DNA of 64,000 nucleotides from Acarospora socialis (lineage: Eukaryota > Ascomycota > Lecanoromycetes > Acarosporales > Acarosporaceae), in contig JAMYGW020000002.1 in the NCBI GenBank assembly GCA_025617375.2, forward strand, positions 434,001 to 498,000, written 5' to 3'. Of this stretch, positions 10,064 through 20,888 are shown in pieces (position 1 is the stretch's first letter; every line of letters begins with the position of its first letter). The notes beneath the pieces were generated by a model that ran no database searches, was not told the DNA's origin, and saw only the letters and a list, made by a program, of their open reading frames with translations. A program made the translations under genes and the position numbers.

Positions 10064-13000
10064 CTTTCCGCCTTACCTAGGATGTTTTCTTGTCTTCAAT
10101 TGACCTCGCTGTCGCCGTTTTGACAGCACCTTTCCTCGTTTCGATAGCCTACCTGGGTGCTTCCTCGAACGACCCTCGTCGCCCTCGATATCCTCGAATG
10201 ACGTCTTCCTTTCGCCTTTTCGATAGCCTACGCATTTTGGTGTTCGTCCTGCAGAAACGACCCACATAACCATGACTTCCTTGAACGGCACTTTCAACTT
10301 CCCTCGTCTTGCTGGCGCTGGCAACTATGCCTCATGGGCTACCAACGTCAAATTCGTCCTTATGGACAAAGACCTATGGGCTGTTGTTTCCGGCACCTCT
10401 ACTGAACCCGTCGTCGCATCCGGAGCGGTCGACAACCTGGACACGAAGTCCTCGCCGGAATACATCACCTGGAGTAGGGAAAACGACAGAGCATGTGCTA
10501 CTATAGCCCTCTCTTGTCAGGATGGCCCTAAGGGCTTCATTTAAGACTTATCTGCACGTCAGATGTGGTTAAAACTGAAGGAGTTGTATGAGGTTCAAGG
10601 GTTTAATGCCAGATACCTCACATTCACTACGCTCCTCAGCCATCATTACGACACCTCTAAGTCCATTGAGGACTATGTTGACCAACTTAAGACTTCGTCA
10701 TGACGTTTGAAAGAGATGGATCCTACCTTTCCGGACTGGGTTATACTCACGGTCCTCCTTAACAACCTGGGTCCTACTTTCAACGCCTTTGTCACGGCTA
10801 AACGCCAATCCATTCGAGTCGTTACTCCTACCTTCGATGCTCTCGCCGCCGAACTTATTGACGAGGCTAGGATGGAGGATAACAAGGCCTCTGTGGCCAT
10901 GGCCTTTCGGGGCAAGAACTCGAACTTGACCTCTAGGTTGAACCCCAAATCGACGTCGTCGCTTCTTTGCACTCACTGCAAGAAGATTGGTCATGAGGAG
11001 CATAACTGCTTCCTCAAATACCCACATAAGAAGAAGGAGTTTGATGCGGCTAAGTCCGCTAAGCATAAAGGCAAAGGCAAGGAGGCTAAGTCCTCCACTT
11101 CATCCAAGCCTAGTGGTAACGACACCACAACCCTCAGCTTTATGGCCACCGCTGGGTCCCATGCCGCTGGCATTTGGGCCATTGATACTGCGGCTTCTGA
11201 CCATTTGTGTGCAACTTGCACATCCTTCCTCACCTATGAGACAGTGGATAGGAATCTCGACACTGCCAATGGAATGACTAAGATCTTAGGAAAGGGTCAA
11301 GTCCCTCTACGTCTAGTCCGTCCTGACGGAGGCATACAAGAGGTTATCCTCAACAATGTTATGCACTCCCCTACAACAACTGCAAACCTCATTTCAGGAC
11401 GTCGCATGCGTGCCGCTGGCATCATGTTTGACATGAAGGATTGCACCTTACGTCATAATGACAAGATCATCGGATATGCACCTGAAGTGGGTGGCTTATT
11501 CCGGCTACAACTCGACGATACACCCCAGTCTCATGCCTTTGTGGCTAGCAGGGGGTTTAAGATATCTTTTGACACGTGGCACCGTCGGCTAGGCCATTTA
11601 GGCCATGCCAATATCGAGCGACTGGCTAAGATCGTCGATGGTATCGACCTCAAGGATCTTCCTAAACACCAAGACGTCTGTGAACCCTGCATGAAGGCCA
11701 GACAGACGCGTCGACCTTACAATGCTCCTATTGAGCGAGCAACTCGACCTCTAGGTCTAGTCCATTCGGACGTTGTCGGACCTATTACACCCACCACCTA
11801 TGACGGTTCAAAGTGGTTTGTTACTCTCACCGACGACTTTACCAGATTTACCTGGATGTTTCCCATGAAGTCCAAAGGAGAGACGGCCAAGCATATCAAG
11901 GACTTTGTCGCTTTGATGAAGACCGGCCGTCCTGACTATCCTATAGGACGACTCCGTACTGACCTCGGACGCGAATACATGGTTCTAAAGGACTGGTTCA
12001 AATCCAAAGGCATCACATGGGAACCTACTACGCCTTACTCACCTGAAGAAAACGGTGTTTCTGAGCGGCTGAATCGCACTATCTGCGAGCCCGCTAGAGC
12101 TATGCTCAAAGACTCTGGCCTGAAGTCTTACCTCTGGCTGGAAGCCATACGGACTGCTGTTTATCTAAAGAACCGGTCTCCTACTTGAGTACTTGACATA
12201 ACACCCTATGAAGCATGGACAGGCAACGTTCCTGACCTCTCAAGTCTTCGTGTCTTCGGTACCACTGCTTGGGCACATATTCCTAAGGAACGACGCCAAC
12301 AAGGAGCCAAATTCGACGATCACAGCCTCAAATGCCACTATTTAGGCATGAACGGTAGCTCTATCTACCGCGTTTGGGACTCGGAATCAGAACGTGTCCT
12401 CACCACCCATAACTGCTTTGTGGAAGAAGGCCACAACGCTTATGAAAACATGGCTAACATAGAGGTCCACAGCAAGGGGAAGACATCTAGTGCTGTTGAC
12501 CCTGCTGAACTCACAGGTCCAGACCCTCGAGTTCCTACACCTTCACCCTTGTCATCATGGCCTTCCTCCTCTTCAGGGGGAGTTTCTAGACCTATGACAC
12601 CGCGACCTTCACTCTTACAGCGATTTCAAGGTCTCCGAGACGTTGATTCAAACAACCTTCATCCATTGAACACGCCTCAACTTGACATGCCCGGCACGGG
12701 AAGTCAAGACTCCACACCATCTGTACAGTATCCTTCCGTCACAACACCTTCATTGACACCATTTAACGTCGCAGTCAACTATCCTCCCCTTCATTTCGAA
12801 TCCTCGCCTTTGTCATCTCCACCTCAGGATCCTCAACTTCCTGGCGCCTTTGACGACTCTGACGCACACCTTTCGTATGCATACGCCGCGATCTCTTCGA
12901 GCGACGTCGTCGAACCGTCTACCTATAAACAAGCCGTCGAGTCGCCACTATGCGAGAAGTGGAAGCAAGCGATGGAGGACGAGATACACTCTTTGGAGGA

Positions 13001-14803
13001 AAACAACACATGGGAGGTGGTCCCTGTGCCGTCGGGCCAGCACGTCCTTCAAGGACGCTGGGTGTATAAGGTCAAGCGTGATGCTCATGGCCATGTTAGC
13101 CGCTATAAGGCTCGCTGGGTAGTCAAGGGCTACGAACAGCAATTCGGCGTCGACTATGACCAAACCTTTGCGTCTGTCGTCAAGCCACAAACCTACAAAG
13201 CTCTCTTCACCTTGGTCGCCCACTTTGACCTAGAGGCTGAGCAAATGGACGTGACAACCGCATTCCTTTATGGTCCTATCGACCAAGTCGTGTATATGGA
13301 GCTTCCTCATGGATATGGGCTTCCTGGCATGGTTGCCTTGCTCAATAAAGCCTTATATGGTCTAAAGCAGGCACCTCATCTTTGGTATAAGACCTTACAC
13401 GACCTTCTTACCTCGCTTGGTTTCCGTCGCCTCGATTCTGACCATAGTGTCTTCTTTTGAATCGATGATGACATTATTATCACTGTCTATGTCGACGACC
13501 TCCTCCTTATAGGAGAGGATAAACCAGCCATTCAAGACGTCAAGGCACGCCTTGCTGACGTCTTCAAGATGTCAGATCTCGGGCCCGTGTCCTATTATCT
13601 AGGCATGAAGGTTGAGCGCAACCGTTCTGAACACACTATTTGCCTTACTCAGACAGCCTACATCAACAAGGTCCTTGAGACCTTCCAGCAGTCGCAGGCA
13701 GTTCCTGTCGACATACCTATGGATCCTGGTGCAGTACTCATGAAGGAGTCCACCACTCAGGCCGACATCACCACCATTTGACGCTATCAAAAGGCAGTAG
13801 AATCACTAATGTACATCATGTTACAGACACGTCCTGACATCGCCTTCGCCGTCTCTACTGTCAGTCAGTTCAGTCAGAACCCAAACACCTCACACTACAA
13901 CATCGTCAAGTGAGTCTTCAAATACCTCGCTGGCACTACGGACTTAGGTGTCACCTATGGCACCACCGACACTGGCCTCATTGGCTATACTGATGCTGAT
14001 TGGGGTGGCTGTTGCGATACTCGGAAGTTCACCGGCACTTACCTCTTCCTCCTCTTCGGAGGCCCTATTAGTTGGTGTTCGAAACGCCAACAGACCGTCG
14101 CCTTGTTGTCCACCGAGTCTGAATACATGGCCGAAACGCAAGCGACAAAGGAAGCCATATGGCTTCGCCGTTTCCTTACGGAAATTGGCTTTCTTGATGA
14201 CGGTGACCCCATTGTCATTCGTGCTGACAATTGTGGTGCAATGGATCTAGCTAGGAACCCTGAGTTCCACGCCCGCACCAAGCACATCGATATCCAGTAC
14301 CATTTCATTTGTGAGGCTGTTGATTGCGGCCTTGTCGACTTCAAGTTCGTCTCTATGTCTGAACAAGCAGCTGACGGACTCACCAAACCTCTACCCGCCG
14401 TCAAGTTTTGTTGCTTCCTTAGTCAGCTAGGACTTATGTCGACGACCTTATAAATCAGTTTAATACTCTACTGATTGGAGTGCGCAAGGACTAATGGCTT
14501 TCTTGTCTGGTGTGTAAAAGGCCACATTTACACATAGGATAAGCGAGTCATTAGCCTCTTGTGCACTTGTTTTTGGGGGGTGTGCGTTCGAGTCCTGACC
14601 TCGTTGTCGCTTCACCTTTTTGTGTCCTCGCTACAACGCTTCCTTCTACGTCTCGTCCTCGCTTCCTTACCTCGCTGTCGCTCCGACCTATTCCATGCTT
14701 TCTACGCCACCTCGCTGTCGGGCCTACCTCCTGGTAGGATTGGAGGATCTATACTGGCTAGTGAATGGGTATCTAGGTTGTCTAGGATGTCTAGATCGGC
14801 TAG

Positions 14804-14816
14804 GACTGAGGGGGAG
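14804..14816 (+). other. polypurine tract
   Basis: A purine-rich run (ACTGAGGGGGAG) abuts the 3' LTR. This is the expected plus-strand primer of the retrotransposon. Confidence 0.85.
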
Positions 14817-15000
14817 TGTTGGAATATGACCCATGTTATGGCTCGCTTAGCCATATGCTGAGTCAGGTTTTCAGCCCTAGCGCACTAGTCATGTGATCAC
14901 TTAGTCATCACACACCAAAAGTTATCCACTTCATGTATTCTAGGATTCTAGATAATCAAGACACCTAATATCAAGCAATAGAAACGTTCCAATTCCAACA
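14817..15000 (+). repeat. 3' LTR of the Copia element
   Basis: Same 184 bp length and ends as the 5' copy, followed directly by the CTATT target duplication at 15001-15005. Confidence 0.96.
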
Positions 15001-15005
15001 CTATT
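15001..15005. repeat. target site duplication, right (CTATT)
   Basis: Exact copy of 9861-9865. AT-rich sequence resumes here without a gap, so the Copia element split one continuous AT-rich repeat. Confidence 0.95.
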
Positions 15006-18000
15006 ACAACTTCAATCACAATCATCATGTAAGTACACAGAAATAATTTTGATACATTGATGTTAACAGATTGTATAATATAGAACTTTTATTATATACA
15101 ATGCAGTTATTACTGTTGCTGCTGTTCAGCAAAATTTTATTTTCTTAGTAGAACAGTAACAGTTCATTTTCTTTGTTCACAATTCACAGAATAAAAGACT
15201 TCTGACTCTTTTTGAGTGATCTGTGAAGTTTATATAAAATGTAATTATTTCACAGCAGATTTCAACATATCATTCTTTGTACATCAATAATATTCTTATT
15301 CAGTCTCATGAAAGAATCAAATAAACATGCATGCAGTGCATGTCAGTTTTAAAACTCTTTTCAGAATGTTGTTGCATTGCAGAACATTTTGATGAGACAT
15401 GTGAAAATTATAAATGATGTGATTATACAGTTTACTGCTTTGTACAAAATGACAATGAAAGTGCTGTTGATGAAAATGATGATAATATTGTAATAGTTAA
15501 AAAGTATTACTTGAGTTTAAATTCTGAATCTGCTGAACATGAAGATGAATCATCATCAAAGAATACTATTGTGTTATAATAGATACATATAAATTTTTTC
15601 TAATTTTCTTGTTGATTTTTGTTCTTTACTTCTCATTTAATCATATAAGTTGTTATGATATCTGAGCAAGACTTGTACTTCTTTGCAGTGCTCAGAACTA
15701 ATAGTCATATCAATGATAAAGTTAAGTAAGTCAGTAGATTAAATTTATAATCAATATAATTGTATTCAATTTGTACAATACTGTAGTTCATTGATATTAT
15801 AGAAAGAAAATCAATTTTCTTGCTTATATGAAGATATATATGATCTCAATCACACAAGTTTCAATTTTCTTGCTTATATAATAATATACACAGTCACAAT
15901 TACACAAATTTTAATTTCTAAATCATACAAATAAAATTCATTATTTACAATATCAGCACAAACTGTGAATCTTAACTTTTGCAAAAACTATGTCATATAG
16001 TTGTTTTAAGAAAATCACTTCAGTCAAGATATTAGCAGAAAACTTCAAGATGAGTTGAACATCACTTGCAGTTATTGTACAATTGAGTGAAGATTGCAAA
16101 AATAACAAATCTCAAAGAAAATCAAAATCATTGATACTTCTGAACTATGAATTAAGATTGTTGTTTTATTTTATGAAATATGTCTCAATAATATTCAAAT
16201 ACTACATGTATTGCAGAAGAAAGAACATGAAATTGAATTGTATAAAATTGTATAATTATAAAAAGAAATAAAAATGATTAATCAACATTCTCTGTTTAAC
16301 ATTGAAGAAATAAAAGAAGAAATTACACAGTTTGTATTGAAAGAGTTGAATACTGATGTCATTGATGAATATGAATGAGAATTGCTTCATACTTACTTTT
16401 ATACAAAAGAATTCAATATCTGTCAATATATCATTCTGATTCTATTTCTAATCACTTTTTGACATGTTGTATTAAAGATTGTTTGTTTAATATGATTAAA
16501 TATTTAAATTCTTAAAATCACATTTGTCATATGAAAGATCTTCAATGTCAATGTGAAGAATATATTGTGCTGAGACTCAATTATTTATGATTTATTAATG
16601 ATCATAACAAACTATTCTGTTGAGACATTAAGATTTATGTTGAAATTGATGTTTATTTCAAATACTTATCATAAATTTATATTAATGTATTAAATCATAC
16701 AACAGTCAGTGTGCTCTGTCAGTATTTAAATGTTGTTTGCAATCTGAAAGTACATTCTCAAATTTTGTGCTCTGATCAAGACAAGAAAACATTATTATGT
16801 GTGAAAGTTTATTATGCACTGAGTTATATAACTACAAATGAACATATACAACTGTCAAAGATTTATTTCTTTGATATCAATACTGTAAATCAACAAATTA
16901 AAGCTTGATGAAGTCAGTTAATTAAAAGTCAACTGTTTCAAATAATGAGTAAGTTATTTCTATGTTGATATTACTTTGTATAATTTATTAAGTAACTTAT
17001 ACAGACATTTTTCAGAGATCTTATGCAGCAAAATCTTTAAGATAATATCAGTTTTGCAGACTGCATCACACTAATGACACTGTATATGTTCATTATTTGA
17101 TGAGAAATTTATAATTATGTGAAATTATAAAACATTCATCTCATACAAAAGCAATTCAATCAATCAAATTCAGTAGCAAATAACTCATAAATATTATATC
17201 ATTGTTCAGAAATTATCAACACTGAGAATTATGTGTTGAGAGTGAATGAAGAAGTGATGATGATTATGTAAACATTATATAATGACTGAAATAAGTCTTC
17301 ATCACAATTAATTGTACAATAGATACTGACTAAAAAGATATTGATAAATATCTTTCTGCTGCAACTTTTAAGTGATTTACATCATAATTATAAATATTGA
17401 GCATAGTTCTGAAAGATGTAAAAGCAGAAAATATTCTTGTTGATGATTCATGATGTTATGTTGAGATGTACAAACAATTACATATTATCATACAATTACA
17501 TATTGTCTTCAAGATACATTCAATTCTGACAAAATCTGCTAAATTTTATAAAGATTATACATATCAAAACAGAGAGCTGATTGAATGTAATGAACATTAT
17601 AAGTTAAGTGAGAATTTCATATGAAATGATGATGAAGCAAGTTTTATTAAAAATGAAATGTTCATTGATGTTAACTTAAAAAATATGTTGAATGTCTATC
17701 TTCAGAAATTGTAATTCTTTTACTTGCAAATCTTTTTTCTTTTTAGATAATTCAAATTATACAAAATAATTTCTTCATCATCATGAAATTCACATTGCAC
17801 TCTTGAAGATGTTGTGCATTCTACTGAATATTTTTTTGCTTAATATAAATATTGTTTTCATGATTGTGACATTATTAATTTTCATTTCTCTGTCATCATT
17901 AATTTGAATGCTTTTTCTCTTAGTCATACAACTCAAAACTCTCTCTTCAGACATGAAGAAGATGCTTGATAAATTGCAAATCACTGTGTACTTTAAGCAA

Positions 18001-19354
18001 CTTATATTGTTAAAAGTTAAAGAACTCATGCTGACACAACAGCTCTGAGTAATTATATAATTTCTTTATCAATAATTATCAACAGTTAAGCTTTCAAACA
18101 TTGCACAATCATCACTTTTGCATGACAAAAGTTCTCATAAACTTCTGATGATAAAAAGAAGTTGAGAAAGTTTGAATTATATAATGATTTGATATCTGAC
18201 ATCATTACAATTTATACAAACTTTTTTTAACTTAAATCTTTTAATATTGTACAGAACAACACTGTACATTTTTGTTGAACAATTATTTTATTGATGATTT
18301 ATTATCTTTTATATAAAGCAACATTTTTTCAGAAATTAAACATTCTTCAATCATACAACATTCTTATGATCTCTTTTGTCTTACAGTTGCATGAAATATC
18401 AAGACAGATTTGAAACATATTGAGAATAAAGCAGTTATGAAGATTTTGAATATCTTAACTTTATTGAGAGAATATTGCATCAAAATAAATTATACATATA
18501 AGTTGTGATTGATTGCTCTTGTGAAGAATGAATTATATAATTTGAAAGAAATCAAGATAAAAAAAATCAATGAAAATACAAAAATAAAGATCAAGAAGAA
18601 AGAACAGAAAAAGAAGTTTTTTCAAAGAATTAAATTGAACATTACTTAATCATTTAACTCATCTTGAATAAATTGTACAATTTTATTTCTAGAATTCTCT
18701 ATTAATCTCTATATTAGAAAGATACATTATTTAAAGATTAATTAACAATTTTAAAAGACTTTACTGCTGTAGAGTTTGATGTTTCTTCAGATAATAATTT
18801 ATTGATGCATTATATGAGAATTGATGATCACAAGAAATGATTTGTGTACTTATATTGAGAGATATATAGAATACTTATGCTAAAAACATACACTGTTGTC
18901 ATTATTGACTGTGTAGACTGATTAGTTAAACAAGTTGACTGCAGTCAACTTAATTTACTCATATAATTTAAACTTTGACATTAGAACTAATTAGAATAAT
19001 GAAAACAGCTACAACACTGCACTTCTTGACAGCTTGTTATGTTGTTGTATTAATATATATTTATTTTTTATTTAAAATATTTAACTAATGTTTAAATCAT
19101 ACAACTCAAATGCATCTGAACTGTCTGCTTCTTCTGTTTTTTCTTTTTTTTTTCTGATTTTATCAATTTTAATATTCACATTGTGATTACATCTGATCAT
19201 GTGATCATATCATTGACAGTTGTTGCAAACATCTCAAAAATTTTCTGATATAAAAATACATTTCTATACATCATTAGTATTATATGACTTAAATTTCAAA
19301 GAGTAATACTTGAAATAAACTGTTCTTTTTATCACAGTTAATACATTTCTTTTC
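15006..19354. repeat. AT-rich mutation-saturated repeat block, right part
   Basis: Composition and dinucleotide pattern match the left part: CpG is absent and CC/GG almost absent, while CA/TG and GC are kept. No reading frame longer than about 80 codons and no identifiable protein. Lys-rich stretches (for example near 18540-18640 on plus and 19150 on minus) hint at former coding sequence but are not assignable. Together with the inverted arms it may be the interior of one long element of about 5.4 kb once the Copia insertion is set aside. Confidence 0.8.
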
Positions 19355-19834
19355 ATTCTCTTTTTCACTAGAAAAATGTCAGTAATGTATAATGTTGTAT
19401 ATTGCTGTAGATTGTACAAACTGAAACTGTATAATAATTGTTTCAATATACAAAGTCTGCTGCAACATACTGATTATGATGTGATTTTTTTCTGATTACA
19501 TTTTAATTTTTATTTCATCTTCTTACTTCTTTAAAATCTGTATCTGAGCATTGTTAAATCAGAACTCACTATCATATATCTTTATATGATCAGTTTTTCA
19601 AATCAGTCTTCATATTAAAAAATATTTACTCTGTCTTTCTGTGCTTGCATCATATCATTGATGACTGAGATGAAGATGATCATTGTTGTAGTTGATGAAT
19701 TTGTTTGTACAATGATGAGAATGTTGATTATCTACTTATAGATCATGATTTCTCTACTACAATCTATGACTACATGTTGTTAATGGTGAATATTCATTAA
19801 CACTTTGTGAAAATTTGAAAAAAATTTGATGTGT
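19355..19834 (-). repeat. inverted repeat arm, right (pairs with 9262-9720)
   Basis: Reverse complement of this stretch aligns with 9262-9720. The arm ends at 19834 (..TTTGATGTGT), and the next bases are GC-normal with several CpG. The repeat end therefore coincides exactly with the end of the AT-rich block, which marks a true element terminus. Confidence 0.78.
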
Positions 19835-20471
19835 CGGTAACCTCGTTATCGTCCACCGTACGCAGGCCATGACTTGACCCACAGGATCTAGGACTGACCC
19901 TGCGCAAAACTTCAAGGCAATGCGCAGCAACGGTAAGTTGTTGCAGATTGACGATTCTGTTTGTATGAAAAGCCCTGAAAAATGCCTACGATAGCCAAAA
20001 AAAAAAAAATATCAATAAAAACTGCTTACAAACGCCGAAATTATCTTGACCACTAACGTGGGTAAGCCAGAAATCCGTGGGTCGTTTCAAGTACTGCCTG
20101 CGGAATTGGAAGGTCTTTTAGCCAGCCATCCAAAGATTTCTGGCGTTGCCGTCGTTGGTGTATACAATGAAGATCAGGTGACCGAGGTGCAGAGGGTGTA
20201 TGTAGTGCCGGCGTCGGGTGTGAAAGGAGGAAAGAAGACAGAAGAGGAGATCATGAAATGGCTAGCCCAGAAGGTCGCAAGTCACAAGCGATTATGCGGC
20301 GGTATGAGCTTTATTGATGAAGTGCCAAAGAGTGCTAGTGGGAAGATTTTACAGAGGTTGTTGAAGGCAAGATCCAAGAGGAAAAGGAGAGGGGTGAAAG
20401 GGCGAAGCTGTAGTACCAGTAACAAGAACTACCTGATCTTTCTGATGTGTAGACTGATCTTAACTATGTGA
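19835..20471 (+). pseudogene. acyl-CoA/4-coumarate-CoA ligase, C-terminal fragment
   Basis: From about 20075 to 20380 the plus strand reads FQVLPAELEGLLASHPKI, then VAVVGVYNEDQ, then VASHKRLCGG and VPKSASGKILQRLLKAR. This is the C-terminal lid domain (AMP-binding_C) of adenylate-forming CoA ligases of the fungal 4CL-like group. The final PKSASGKIL carries the lysine that completes the adenylation site. Everything upstream, including the whole AMP-binding core, is missing, and the fragment begins about 240 bp inside the AT-rich block edge. A 13-base poly-A run lies near 20000. The repeat presumably replaced or separated the 5' part. Confidence 0.8.
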
Positions 20472-20751
20472 ACTGAATCATGTCGATACTCCGCAACTGT
20501 ATGACAGTGATGTGAAGGCTACTTAGACTGACAACTGCTCGGTGTTCTTTGCGATACCAGAATCAACGTTTGCTTACTAAGCAATCTATGACTGCGAAGC
20601 TACTCGATCTCATACTTGAAAGACATTGAGCAGGGTTCTCAAGCAATGTCTTCATACTTGTAGTTGACTGCCTGACACCTGCAGAGTCTGCCACTAATAT
20701 TGAAGGCTAGCAACGCCTTCGCCCACGAAAAGTCGTTATGTGATTCTCCCC

Positions 20752-20793
20752 CATCAGACGCCGCAGCTGCGCCGCGTTGGGGGCCGTCTGATG
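20752..20793. promoter_or_regulatory. hairpin / palindromic site upstream of the NLR gene
   Basis: CATCAGACG at 20752-20760 is mirrored by CGTCTGATG at 20785-20793 around a GC-rich loop. It sits about 95 bp before the NLR start codon, within the 417 bp that separates the ligase fragment from the NLR. It could be a dimeric transcription-factor site or a remnant of a small inverted-repeat element. I see no other gene in this interval. Confidence 0.3.
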
Positions 20794-20888
20794 TGTAATC
20801 ATGTAGGTGAACTTGATACCTTCGTCAGGGTGTTACGAAACTTGCTTGAAGTGTGTTCGCCTTAAACTGAGGAAGAGTCTCATAGATT

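Larger units (their letters stand above)
9866..15000 (+). mobile_element. Ty1/Copia LTR retrotransposon, full length, broken
   Basis: A 5135 bp element on the plus strand with 184 bp LTRs, 5 bp target duplications, a half-tRNA primer site and a polypurine tract. Parts in Copia order: gag about 10.27-11.1 kb with a CX2CX4HX4C zinc knuckle; protease near 11.17 kb with the AIDTAASDHL active-site text; integrase about 11.5-12.2 kb with the HHCC finger and the DDE core (DDFTRF, PEENGVSERLNRT); reverse transcriptase about 12.9-13.7 kb with YVDDLL; RNase H about 14.0-14.45 kb. The coding region has about half a dozen interruptions, so this copy is a fossil. It is GC-normal with plentiful CpG inside AT-rich flanks. 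The LTRs are 97% identical, so insertion is young relative to decay of the surroundings. Confidence 0.96.

Noticed and set aside
8519-16530. 17 bp identity (AAATTCTTAAAATCACA) between 8519 and 16508
   Set aside because: The match does not extend beyond a few bases, and such words are not rare in AT-rich DNA of this size.
17400-17470. Kinase-like string (LKDVKAENILVDDS) in one frame of the AT-rich block
   Set aside because: Isolated, flanked by stops, with no other kinase motif around; chance in low-complexity DNA is likely.
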